Source: Mycoplasmopsis columbinasalis (GTDB lineage: Bacteria; Bacillota_I; Bacilli_A; Mycoplasmatales; Metamycoplasmataceae). From it: a DNA stretch of 64,000 bases. The number at the start of each line of letters is the position of its first letter. The first letter of the stretch is position 1. The translations under genes and the position numbers were made by a program. Of the stretch, positions 42,825 to 53,190 are shown piece by piece. The stretch is taken from the NCBI RefSeq assembly GCF_900660705.1, contig NZ_LR215043.1:124001-188000 (forward strand), given 5' to 3'. The notes beneath the pieces are model-generated. The model was not told where the DNA came from and searched no databases. It saw nothing but the letters and a program-made list of their open reading frames with translations.

Positions 42825-45728
42825 TTATGAATTAGTATTGAAATTGCCCTGTTTGAAAAGCAATTTCATTTCGAAGTCATTATAGTAAATTTCGGCTTGA
42901 ATTTTACTATAGGCGTGGAGTGAAATTAGTGCATTACCAATATCACTATCACTAAGAAACGCCCTGGTGCTTTGGTTTAAACCGCCAGTGTCTTTAAATA
43001 GTTCATTAACAGCATTAAGGTCGTTTTGGCGCAAACCAAAAATGAATGAATACTGACAATTTTGTAAAATGGCCTCGGCTTTTTTGCTTTTTGTTTCGGT
43101 AGCTAAAAAGTCGGAAGGATTCTGGGTGCAAAGGAGCATTCCGGCTTGAAATTTCCGTACCGTTTTCGTCATTAAGTACACAAAGTCAAGCGTTGTTTGG
43201 TTCTGTGTATTAATGTATTGGTGTAATTCATCAATTACTAATAAGGTGTTTTTGTTCTTATCAATAATTCAATTACTATAAATTTTATTTTGAATAAAAG
43301 AAAGCAAAGTATAAAGTCCCAGGGCGGCATCGATATTGCCGCTGCCGACTAAATATTGGGTGTTAAAAACAATAAAGTCATTGTTTAAGTCAATGTTAGT
43401 TTGGCCATTATACATTTTGGCAAATTTACCATTCTTAGTAAAAAGATATTCGAAAGTATCAATGATAGCTAACTTTTTCAATTCTTTGCGGCGCTGGTCG
43501 ATGCCTTCGGGAAAAGTTAAAGTTTTTAGTTTAGCAATTAAGTCACTTAAAATTGGAAACTTAAAGTTGGCGAATTCATCTATTTTTAAGGCGTAAACGC
43601 CTTGTTCTTCATACAATTCCTTCACACATTGCGAAATAATCATAATTTGTTCGGTGTCAAATTCATTATTAGCTAACTGAAAGAAACCTTCTAACCAAAT
43701 GATATGTTTATTAATAATAGTATTTAAGTCAATTTTCTCACTATCATTATCATAAAATTGAATTTTCACTTGTAAAGGGTTGATAGTGGTGTTTTTGCCG
43801 GTGCCTAAGTCAATTAAAGAACCACCAAATTCTAACGCTAAATTTTGGTACTCATTTTGTAAGTCTAAAACATAAACGCGGTTGTTTTCACTAAGAGTGT
43901 TCAAAATTCATTTGCCGACAAAGGTGCTTTTGCCTTTGCCGCTTGAACCTAAAACATAGCCATTATAGTTAGTTCTGCGGGCGTTGCCTTTAAAGAAATT
44001 ATTGATAATTAAAGGTTCACCGGAGGTTTTAGAAAAACCAATTAAATTAGTATTATGGTCGTTATTAACTTCGTTTTCTAAAGCTCAACCATTAGTAAAA
44101 TTCTGGGTTGTGATTTGAATAGAGTCTTTTAAGAAACGATTATTAAAAATTTGGTACTGCGCAAAAGCTTCGAATTGGCGATAGTATAACGGTGTTAGTT
44201 GGATCTTCGCGCGTCTTGCATTCTTTTTAATTTCGTTCATTTTGGCCTTTAATTCTTTTAAATTGTCGGCTTGGGAAAGCAATAAGAACTTCATATTTAA
44301 TAAAGCATTGCCTTGCAACTGCATTTGCGTTTCAATGTGTTCAACTGCTTCCATTTCTAAATTCATTTTCTTTTGTTCATAGCGTGATTTGTGGGTGTCG
44401 GCATTAATTTCCAAATTGCGCATGCTGCGGTCTAATAACCGTGCTTTGCCTTCTTCGGCAACAAAGTCATTATTGATATTAATAATTGCTTCGTTATCTA
44501 ATAACGGGTCTCACCAGGCTTGCGCTAATTGCACTGGGAGTTCATTCACCATTTGCAAAGCGTAATATTTGTTATCGGCATAAAAATATCACTTTTTGAA
44601 AATTACTTTGTCAAAAGCTAAAAAACTTTGGAGTGATTCATACTCTTTGGCTTTGTCGGCCTGCATTTGTTTATGTTCTTTTAACGCCTTATTTGGCGTT
44701 AAAGTTTGTTTTGTGTTTAATTTCGCCTTAATGCGGGCTAACTTAGCTTCTTTTCGGCGTGAAACTAAACGTTCACGCTCATAGACTTTTTCGCCTTTTG
44801 TGGCTTTTGCTAATTCAATTTTGTTTTGATAGTCTAAAAATTCTAAAATTTCTTTGTCACTGCGCGGTTTTAAATTATGCTGCGCTAAAAAGGCCACTAA
44901 GTTTTGGTCTTGCAACACTTCGGCTTCCATATTCAAATTTAAAAAGTAATTTTTGGTTTGTTCTAATTGCAATTCTAACTCGCTAATAGAATTGGCGTGC
45001 ACAACTATAAAATAGCTGTCAACATAAAGTCCCATATCTAATTTGTTATAGTCATCTAAGCGGTAAGCATAATAATCATTGTAATTATCAATAACGCTTT
45101 CGCCTTGAAACCAAAAGATACCATTCTGGTCGTCTCATTCCCTGGCAATGTTTTTAATTTTCCGGTTTTGGTGTTTTAAAAGTTTCGTTTTGTTAGTTGC
45201 ATAGTCTAACAAAGTCCGGTGGCGAATTAAATTAAAACTTTCACTCTGGGCGTCAAAAAAGTCGGTGATGCGGTTTAAAAAGGTGTTTTGTTCGCTTTCA
45301 TCCAGTTCCCAGGGACTTTTGGCTTGGAGTGCTAACACGCCAAAGAAACGGCGTTTGGTGCCAAAAGCGCCTTTGTAATATTCCACATACTTACCGTGGC
45401 GAAAGTCACTATAAACTACTAAATGCTTTGCTGTGCCGTTCGTTTTTAAATATTTTTTGCGGTTAAGCATATATTTTAGAGCAATTCACAACACCTTATA
45501 CAAACGAGCATTGTAATTATTAACTCAAATTAAAGTAAAAGATAACAAAATTCATACGCCAAGCAAAACTAAGCCTTTGTAATTTTTGTTAAGTTCCTTT
45601 GGCAAAGCAAAAAAGGCAACGATAAAACCAATTAACATAAAAAGCACAAACATTCCAAAGTCGACTAAAGTAAAGTTCCGTCAGATGCGTAAGGCGTTAT
45701 TACTTAATTTTTTTGGTTGTAATTGCAT
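42825..45728 (-). CDS. VirB3-VirB4-like conjugation ATPase (TraE-type)
   Basis: 967 aa. Residues 1 to about 85 hold two transmembrane helices (about 25-44 and 52-70) like VirB3; the rest is a VirB4/TraE ATPase with Walker A GSSGKGKST (about residue 594), Walker B TLLVIDELHQYI (about 830) and a GLRQNDLNAV/arginine region near the C-terminus. Frames at 42825, 43269, 44085, 44589 and 45135 join through TGA-Trp. It powers assembly of the type IV secretion channel. Start ATG 45728 overlaps nothing; the upstream gene ends 3 nt away. Confidence 0.88.
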
Positions 45729-45730
45729 AA

Positions 45731-46261
45731 TTAAAATTCAAAAATTTCGAATAAGTTCTTACATACTTTGGGTTGTCGGCTTGGTAATTTTGTGTTTGTG
45801 CCTATATTATAGATGTCAAAGCGTTCGATGGCGGGGTCGATATGGCTGCTATAAGTTGTATTTAAATATTCAAGGCGATTTGTTAAAGTCTGAAAGCGGG
45901 GCGCAAACATATCTCAAATTTGAACTTTTGCTTTGGGTGCAATTTGCTTACGCTTATTGATTTCATCGTCATTTAAAGCAATTCAATTTTTGAAAGTCTG
46001 TTGGTCAATACGATAAACTAAGTCGTGCAAAAGGTGATATTTAAGGCGTCCGTGCTGGACGGTAAGGGCGTAAAAGCTCGCTTGTGGCGTACGGGGCATT
46101 ACTAAAGGTACAAAGTAAAAATAGTGTTTATTTTTATCTTGCGCAATAATAAGTACATTGTGGCGATAGTTAGTTTTTTCATAGGTGGTACTTTCTCAAA
46201 AGTCACTTTTAAGTGGCAAAATTTTGAATAAGTAAGTTGTTTGGTTTGGTGGTCTAAACAT
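45731..46261 (-). CDS. Hypothetical ICE protein, possible toxin-like partner
   Basis: 176-aa basic soluble protein. The segment NYRHNVLIIAQDKNKHYFYFVPL loosely recalls the R-P-V-L-I-I-x-N-D...VVPLT core of MazF/PemK proteins, but catalytic residues cannot be confirmed. It begins inside the previous gene (8-nt overlap, ATGTTTAG), the usual layout of antitoxin-toxin pairs. Three TGA codons read Trp. It ends 2 nt upstream of the VirB4-like start. Function is unproven. Confidence 0.6.
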
Positions 46262-46634
46262 TTGCTGCTTCCTTGTTGTTATTTTTAGCTGCTTCTCGTT
46301 GCTCTCGCGCTAATTTTCGCTGCGCACGCGCTAATTTTCGTTGCTCTCGTGCTATGACTTCGTTAATTTCTTCAATAAGAAGTAATTCATTCTCTTCTGA
46401 ATTTCTTAAATGATAAATTAAAAGGTTTCTCTTTGCGACTGCATCCGTGGCGTCTGCAAAACGTCGTCAATTTGCGTATTCAATGGTTATGATTTTGTGT
46501 CTAAATCAGTTATATTCTTCGTTGTTGAGTTGGCGTAAAGGTTCTAACGCTGCTCTTGCTTTAGCGTAACTAAAGTCTGAAATTTTAATGTCTGAAAATT
46601 TAATATCTGAAAAATTAATGTTTGAAAAATTCAT
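46254..46634 (-). CDS. Small repeat-bearing ICE protein A (antitoxin-like position)
   Basis: 126 aa. It opens with four five-residue repeats (NFSNI, NFSDI, KFSDI, KISDF) encoded by near-identical 15-nt repeats. The middle, KARAALEPLRQLNN.., is shared with the 93-aa paralog upstream. The C-terminus has three heptads (REQRKLA, RAQRKLA, REQREAA) in a very charged coiled-coil-like tail. It overlaps the next gene by 8 nt. I cannot assign a family. Confidence 0.65.
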
Positions 46635-46724
46635 AAGTTCCCTTTCTGACTATTTTTGTCTTGATAATGCAAAATAAAGCGTTTGTTAGTTTCGGCAAAA
46701 GTGTTGCCAAAAGGTTTAGTTAAG
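46635..46724 (-). pseudogene. Decayed duplicate of the 3' end of the 334-aa gene
   Basis: Minus-strand translation gives FDLTKPFGNTFAETNK, then RFILHYQDK, matching FDLTKPFGNAFVAANK and CLILHYQDK at the C-terminus of the 334-aa protein (47017-47115). No start or rest of the gene is present; it is a by-product of the tandem duplication that made the two small paralogs. Confidence 0.75.
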
Positions 46725-47001
46725 TCGAAACGTTTGCTGCTTCCTTGTTGTTGTTTTTAGCTGCTTCTCGCTTCTGGCGCGCTAAGACTTTGTTAATTTC
46801 TTCAATAAGCAATAATTCTTTCTTTTGCAAAAATAAAGGTTTTCCGTTTTGGTATCACCCCATGCGCTCTGCTAAGACTTGAGTGTTGTCTTCTATGGTT
46901 AAGATTTTGTGTCTAAGTCGGTTGTATTCTTTGTTGTTGAGTTGGCGTAAAGGTTCTAACGCTGCTCTTGCTTTAGTTAAATTTAAGTGTGAAAATTCCA
47001 T
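46720..47001 (-). CDS. Small ICE protein B, paralog of the 126-aa protein
   Basis: 93 aa, sharing ARAALEPLRQLNN near the N-terminus, ELLLIEEIN in the middle and KREAAKNNNKEAANV at the end with the 126-aa neighbour, but lacking the N-terminal pentad repeats and having only one heptad. It starts 16 nt after the end of the 334-aa gene. The spacer 46635-46719 carries a decayed copy of that gene's 3' end. Confidence 0.7.
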
Positions 47002-47016
47002 AAATTCCTTTTTTAA

Positions 47017-48021
47017 CTATTTTTTATCTTGATAATGCAAAATAAGGCATTTGTTAGCTGCAACAAAAGCGTTACCAAAAGGTTTAGTTAAGTCGAAACA
47101 TTGACGATACTGGCGGTTGGTGTGGGGGTTGATGCTTTGTTCTAAACCGTTAATTAAGCTGTGAATATAAAGGTTGTTGGTATTACGGCGTAAGTAAGGA
47201 ATGTAATACTTTTGAATAAAAGGTAACATTTGGACGATTTTGTCGCCGTGCACTAAACGATACTTAGAGAGTAATTGGTGCTTGTGGCGTTTGATGAAAC
47301 CAAGGAAGGTGTCGAGTTTATGGTGTAAGTTAGCATTAATTAACAAACTATAAGCCATTGTGGTTAGAAAAAGTCATTTGTTAGTATTAAGTTTGCATTC
47401 TAACTGCTCACTTAAAAAGCGAAAAATATCGCGGTAGAGTCAATGTTTGAGTTCATAAGTCAAAAAACTTTGGCACAAACTTGCTCACACGGCTGCATCA
47501 ATTGTTGTGTCTAACACAAAATTTTTGCCGGTTTTATCGCTTGGTTGCAAACTCACAAACGCATCACGATTTAACTTTGTTAATTGGTCGTAAAGTAAAA
47601 TGTTTTGGTCGCTTACCTTGCAAAGAAAAAAGCTATCGCATAGGTATTTACGAAAAGTGGTGGGTGTAAAAATTTGCTTGGCTGTGCACTGTTTTTGCGC
47701 TTGGTTAGTTGCATTTTTTCCCAAAAAATTCCCATTTTGCACAATTTGCTTGCTTGCGGGTTTCAATAGTTGCGTGGTGCCGGTGGTTAAGTCAATGGTG
47801 AAAGTTTGGTTGGCATCGTAATTAGCATTAAGAAAATGTGCACTAACCTTTAAAATAGCGTCGTTTTTACCTTTGGGGTTAAAAACGTCTTGCAAAAGTT
47901 GTTTTGCCTGTGGCACAGTGCAAATAGCGTGCGTATTTAAAAAATTAAGAAAGGAGGGTTGTTGTGCGGTCTTTAATTCAGCATCAAAAGCAATTAGAAA
48001 AGTGGTTGTTAATGGGTTCAT
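47017..48021 (-). CDS. Hypothetical ICE protein (334 aa)
   Basis: Soluble protein from ATG 48021 (AAGGAA 7 nt upstream) to TAA 47017, joined across TGA-Trp at 47482 and others. It is Leu/Asn/Gln-rich with a helical C-terminal half (KRHKHQLLSKYRL..). No recognised motif. It belongs to the leftward ICE operon. Confidence 0.65.
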
Positions 48022-48066
48022 TTGTGGTTCCTTGTTTGGTGAATACATCTAAAAAATAGGTCTAAA

Positions 48067-48098
48067 CAAAAAATTTGTGTGATAATGAACACAAAATT
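48067..48098 (-). terminator. Possible terminator between the VirB6-like gene and the 334-aa gene
   Basis: TTTGTGT / ACACAAA stem with an 8-nt loop, followed on the minus strand by T6. It suggests the ICE operon may be split or attenuated here. Confidence 0.5.
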
Positions 48099-48157
48099 CG
48101 TGCTTTTAAGGTGGAATAGTGTGTAAGTTTAAAATTGTCGACATAGTTCCTTTGTGT

Positions 48158-49414
48158 TTAAATGTTAGGTTTAGTGGCTTGTTGGGTGGCGTTAGCCTTA
48201 ACTAACGCTTGCTTTAAACGCTCACGCATTGATTGGGTTTTATTTACCTGTCCGCGTTGCATTAGTTGTTGCGGTTTGAATGCTTGATTGCGTTTCATTA
48301 GGGTTTTTTGATTGCGTTGTAAGGCCGGTTTGGTGCCAGGTTTAGCTTTAGTGGTTTTAGTTGCTTTCGGACTTTTAAGGACTTTAAATGACGCAGCTTT
48401 GGCTTTCAAATTCGCCACGTTCTTACGCACGGAAATTTCTTCGCCGATTAAGTTAGCTACAATGGAGGTAAACGATAAACACGCAAAGCAACTGCCGATG
48501 GTGATTAAAGCTAAAAAGACAATTTTGACTACTCAATATAAATTTAAAGTGTTTAAAAAATCAACTGCCATTTCGACAACAAAGCCAAAAATAATTAAGC
48601 TTAGTAACATCGAATAAACGACAATGTTTTTCGACCAAAACTTACGGTTTCACTTTTTGATACTTAAACCATCATCTAATAACGAACCAGCTGCCGAAAA
48701 CGGCGCGACAAAGAATAAAATCACCAGGTGAAAAATAAATTCCACCAGACGAATAAAGCTCATTATCACCGCGTAAGCGGCACCAATAATTAAGATGTAA
48801 CCGCTAATGTTTGTTTTGACACCATCACCGGAATTCATCGCGTTAAAAACGTTTTTTGTAATTCAAAAGTTATTTTGGTTTACTTCCGTAATTCACCGTT
48901 CGAGTGTAAGCCCATTAGCTTCCCATTCTTTCATATACATTGCTTTAAGTAAAGTGTCTGTTAGCGCCGGCTGGCCGTTACTAAACAAAAAGGCGTTAAT
49001 TAGTTGTATCGCGAAAGATGAAATTAAATAGAACGCAATGGGAATAGTTATAAGTCAAATAGTTGATAAGAAAGCATATTTTAGAGTACTAATAATGGCT
49101 GGCTTTTTGCCCGATTCAGTGTCGTGGTTGATAGAACGAAAATAACCTACTAACACAAAGCCAATGAAAGAAACAACAACAATAAGCGAAAAGACAATAA
49201 AAAGTCGCGGGAGACTAATATCGCTTAAGGGCTGGGTGGAGGAAATTCCTAGAATAACGCGAAAGGGAAATTCCACGGCCACCTGGTGAAAAAGTCACAA
49301 AATTCCTTTTAAAATGTTGAACGCAAAGAAATTAAATGTTCAAAACATTTGGAAAATGGCATAGTATATTCAATTAAACAATTTAACTCACTTTATCGCT
49401 TTTGTTCAAAGCAC
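48158..49414 (-). CDS. Polytopic ICE membrane protein (VirB6/TrbL-like)
   Basis: 418 aa. About six to seven hydrophobic helices span residues 10-320 (for example FIVFSLIVVVSFIGFVLVGY and YILIIGAAYAVIMSFI), followed by a long, strongly basic cytoplasmic tail (KATKTTKAKPGTKPALQ.., QRNQKTLMKRNQ). GTG 49414 is the first start in the open frame after TAA and overlaps the pilin-like gene by 32 nt; TTG 49385 is an alternative. Position and topology fit VirB6; I recall the ICE name as the Mbov_0396 family. Confidence 0.72.
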
Positions 49415-49745
49415 TTAAGGGGTTTGATTTTGAAAATAACTCAATTACGGTCGGTACAATAAAGGAAACAATTAAGAGCACGCCCACAACAATGCCAAGC
49501 GCAAGCACAGAAATTTTGATTTTGAGCATATATTTTTCCGTATGCTCCTGGTCGTTGGACATAATTAGTTTTAAGGCAAAATAGATAATAAAACCAATTG
49601 CAATTACTAAGCCAATTCCTAAGAACGCAGCACCAAATTTTCAGATTTGTGAGCCTATGCTATAAGCTTGTTTGTTAATTGTTTCAATTCCGATTTTTTG
49701 AGTTTCGGTTGGCGATGTTTCTGCTAATTGTGTTATGAAATTCAT
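49383..49745 (-). CDS. VirB2-like pilin candidate
   Basis: 120 aa. An N-terminal hydrophilic segment is followed by two strongly hydrophobic helices (about 37-57 and 76-98) separated by a short polar loop (KLIMSNDQEHTEKYMLKIK). This is VirB2-like topology, but no signal-peptidase site is obvious. TGA reads Trp (QIWKFGA). AGGATG/AAATG context precedes ATG 49745. It is immediately followed by the VirB6-like gene, and matches the Mbov_0395 pilin-like slot. Confidence 0.65.
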
Positions 49746-49872
49746 TTCATCCTTTCTAAAGTGAGTTTGGTGTTAATTTGCCAATGTTTTTCCCAAAAAA
49801 TTCCCATTTTGACAAAATTTGTGAATTTGTTTGTTTCCTTAGTTGGAGCGTGAAAATGAAAGCGTGCCAAAA

Positions 49873-51531
49873 TTAATGGAATGCTAAAGAATTTAAAAGC
49901 GTTTGCACTTTACTCTCTGCTTGCGTTGTAAGGTCGTCAAAATTAGCAATTGTTATCTCTAAACCATCACTTTGCGCTAACGCTTGGTTGAAAATGTTGT
50001 ATTTGCGCTTTAGACTAAGTTCTTGGCCGTCTTGAAAAAAAGTTTGGTGGTACTTAGTCTTAAGTTCGTTTTGCTCTTCCTGCGTGTTTAAAAGCACGTA
50101 AAGCAAAGGTAAGGCGACACCTTGAATTTGGTCTAAAACTCACGCATGAGTGCCTGCAAATGCCAATTGTGGGCTCGTGGGGAAAAGCAATAAGTTAGGT
50201 TTAGTTTCATTACTAAGCATTAGACCAATAGTTCAATTTAACTGCGCAAAAGTTAACAATGCGTCTAAGTAAGCTTCGATTTTGGCTTTGATGTGTACAT
50301 CAGCACGTAAATCCTCTAAGTCATAATTAGTTCCTTGGTGTAAAATGTGTTGCATTAAAGCAATTCACTTTTGGGCGATGGCACATTGTAAAAACTGGGC
50401 ATAAAAGATACTTCACTCTTGCTTTTTGGTGCCATCTTCGTCGTTAAAGTTAACTAACGCATTTTGCGGTGTCTGTGTGGCTAGAAAAAGGTCAGATTCG
50501 CTTCAGGAATTTGCAAAAGGTGCATTGAGCACTTGTTCCTTGGCAAACTGCGTCACAATATTTTGCTCATTTACGCGGTAAGTGCCGTTGGGGTCAAAGT
50601 CATCTAACGTATACGCGTTGCTATGGTTGGCCTTAAGCACCGCGTAAGGGGCAAAAGCTGCCGGGTTCGCTTTGTCAAAGTCTTGTTTAATTTTGCTTAA
50701 AGCTTCAATGGTGGCAATACCGGTAAAACCTTGGGAAACAATGTCAAAAAAGTCCATATCGGCAAAGAATTTAATTAAAGGTTCATTGGCAAAGGGATTT
50801 TTAACATCGCTGGGGTTGTCGACTTGGTCGGGTAAAGTGTTCTGGCCACTTAAATTAAGATAAAAACTTATACTTTGGTAATAGTCTTGGAATTGCGCCT
50901 CTGTGGGTTCATTGGGGTTGTCTTCTGCTTGAGTGTCACAATAAGTTTGCGGTTCATTTTGCGCTGCATTTTCTGCAGCATGTTCGCAATTTTGGTTTGG
51001 TTCATTGTTGTCTCCTTGGTGAAAAAAGTTCACAGTGGCTTTAATTTCGTTTTTTTGTTCGCTGGTAAAGCGTTGGTTAAAAACGTGCTCTAAATTTGTT
51101 ACTATGGACTTAAAGTTGGTGCGGTATTGTGCATTTACTCCGTGTTGGTTTCAGATTGTTTCAATTAATGTAAACAAAGGCGTTAGCGCTTGGGTGCTAA
51201 GTTGGTTATCTGTTAGCGTAATTGTTGTAACACTGGGAATTAATTGTGCTAATTCTTTGCTTGAATGCTGCGCTGCCTCAATTCACACTGGCGAAAGTAC
51301 ATAATTGTCTTGCTGTGCAATTCAAAAGTTTTGGTTTTGTACTGTCACTTTGCGCACGATCGGTTGGTTTTGCGTGTTGGCGGATGTGCTGATTGTGTCA
51401 CTGCCGGGTCGGGGTGCTAATGCCGCCCCGGCTCCTTCTCTAACACTAAAACAGCTTGTGGCAATAAGCGGTGCAAAGCACAAAGTTGGCAACACAAAAT
51501 GTTTAAGTTTTCGCTTGTTCGCTTTGTTCAT
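49873..51531 (-). CDS. ICE lipoprotein (552 aa)
   Basis: Lipoprotein with signal peptide ending at LIATSC; the frame continues through TGA codons and two apparent internal starts to TAA 49873. The mature protein has an Ala/Ser/Thr-rich linker, an acidic Gln/Asn/Glu-rich patch (about residues 175-215), and a helical body. It begins 29 nt inside the previous gene. No enzymatic motif was recognised. It probably acts at the outer face of the secretion channel; that is inference. Confidence 0.7.
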
Positions 51532-52603
51532 CGCGGGGTTGCGCAAAGTTGGCAAATAAACGCTCACTTAGCAAATTCTTCACTTGGCTTTGCACCTCGG
51601 TTGATAAAGTCGTCAAATAGTTATTCATAATTTGTTGGGGTGAAAGTAAAGTTTGAATGCGGTTGTTGGTATCGAATTGGGCGTACAAAACTTTGTTTTG
51701 TGTGTGAATATTGTTGCTTTGGAAAAATTCGCTTAGACTTGGAATTGGTGTGGCGTCTTTGTTTGCTTCGTTTAGCTTGTTCACAATTGCTTCAACCAAA
51801 TCAACTAAATGTTCGTTTGGTTTGGTTGCTGGTTTTGCTTTTTTAGCTTTCGGTGGTGCTTGCACAATGTTTAGTTGGGCGGCATAAAGCTTGCTTAGTG
51901 CCGCGTGGGCTTTCGGGTTTAGTGTTTTTAAATGTTCGAAACAAACTTTAAGTTGGGCACTGTCTAAACTATCACAAAAAGTACGAATTACACTTCATTC
52001 CGCACAAAGAGTAAAGCCAAGGGAATTAGTTGTTTGCGGCAAAATTTGCAAATAAAGATAGTTAGTGCTAAAGTGGTCTTGCACTCAAAACATTTGCTTT
52101 AAAAGTCAAAAGTGTTTGTTGGTGTGGTCTAACTTAACACCGTTTTGTGTGATTTGCGCAAACAAAGTGTCAAAGTGGCGCAAATTGGAACTTGTTAAAT
52201 ATTCCGTAAAGTTTGGTAACGCTTCGTTGTTGTCACAAATAGTTACAAAGTCTGCGCTAAGGTTGGCAAATTCTGGGTCGTTTGTTAGTTTTGGCTTAAT
52301 TTGTTGTGCGTGTAAGTAAGACAAAATTGCGTTTTGTTCTAAGGGCGGTAAAGCGACAAAATATTCCTGAATAATTGTGTGCTCCTGCACAAAATTTTGC
52401 TTGATGGTGCTATCTTTGCTTTTGGTTTTCCAAAACGTTAAGGAAACTTCGTTACTTGGTAAGTAAGTCAAAATTTCATTTGCAAACAAAAAGTCTTGAA
52501 TTGATGGTGTGGTGTTTAAGTGGGAATTGATTTGGCTCATTTGCTCGACACTTAAATGCTTAAGTTCGGCAAAAGCGTTAGTTTTTTTAGTTTTTGCTGG
52601 CAT
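51503..52603 (-). CDS. Hypothetical ICE protein (366 aa)
   Basis: Soluble, no signal peptide, Leu/Asn/Gln-rich, with a Lys/Ala/Pro linker (APPKAKKAKPATKP) in its C-terminal half that joins two helical parts. TGA codons at 52103 and elsewhere read Trp. Family not recognised. It is the second gene of the leftward ICE operon. Confidence 0.65.
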
Positions 52604-52626
52604 TTTTTAACTTTTTCGCCTTCTCG

Positions 52627-52881
52627 TTAAACTTCATCACGTTTTTGTTTCACAATTTGGAGTAAATTGACAAAACAAAGAATAAACAAACTAAACATAA
52701 ATGCTCCGCTTGCTCCTAACACGGTATAAACAGCATACACAATGCCAATGTGTGGATTCGAACCAAAAAGCACAAACATTAAGGAGGCAACAAAACCAAT
52801 TGCGGTAAGAAAGAACAAAGCAAGCATAACAATGAGTCAGTGTGATTTTTTGAAAGTTTTGTTGGTCTTGAATTTTGTCAT
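52627..52881 (-). CDS. Small two-helix ICE membrane protein
   Basis: 84 aa from ATG 52881 (AAAGGAAA upstream). The basic N-terminus (TKFKTNKTFKKSH) and basic C-terminus flank two transmembrane helices (about residues 18-40 and 48-74), so both ends are cytoplasmic. First gene of the leftward ICE operon. It could be a small channel component. Confidence 0.6.
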
Positions 52882-52894
52882 AGCATTTCCTTTT

Positions 52895-53076
52895 GAGCAA
52901 GTTATCAAATGTGAGTGCTTAACTAACAAGCATTACGAAAAACCGTTACTTCAAGTGTTGTGTTTTGTATGCTAAATTTGTGAATAAGAGCTTGTTAGTT
53001 AAGCACCCGGTAATTAGAGTGCTAAGTAAAGGTTTGGGTCTAACTTTGAACTTAACCCTTTGTTTGATAACTGCTC
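52895..53076. repeat. Nested inverted repeats upstream of the ICE operon
   Basis: Outer arms: GAGCAAGTTATCAAA (52895-52909) and TTTGATAACTGCTC (53063-53076), matching over 14 bases with one extra base. Inner arms: GTGCTTAACTAACAAGC (52915-52931) and GCTTGTTAGTTAAGCAC (52990-53006), a perfect 17-bp match around a 58-nt centre. Confidence 0.85.
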
Positions 53077-53145
53077 CTTTCTGTAAAATTTCAAAGTCTG
53101 CTTCTTCAGACGGTACAAAACTGTGCAAAAATAAAAAAAATAAAA

Positions 53146-53170
53146 AAATAGGAGTTTTAAACTCCTATTT
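53146..53170 (-). terminator. Terminator of the ABC importer operon
   Basis: AAATAGGAGT / ACTCCTATTT stem. On the minus strand it is followed by a T-rich stretch opposite the A-run at 53131-53148. Confidence 0.75.
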
Positions 53171-53190
53171 GTGAAATTTGTAATTAGATA

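Larger units (their letters stand above)
52882..53190. other. Right-end non-coding region of the mobile element
   Basis: 309 nt with the nested inverted repeats (52895-53076) that must carry the promoter of the leftward ICE operon, then A/T-rich sequence and the terminator of the ABC operon (53146-53170). The right end of the mobile element is expected between about 53076 and 53140. No gene was seen. Confidence 0.6.

Noticed and set aside
45586-45960. Plus-strand ORF of 124 aa
   Set aside because: Antisense to the VirB4-like and 176-aa genes, whose frames are continuous.
50875-51016. Alternative small frame with ATG and AAGGAG inside the 552-aa lipoprotein gene
   Set aside because: It would make only about 43 residues ending in TAA; the long lipoprotein frame with signal peptide is continuous through this point.
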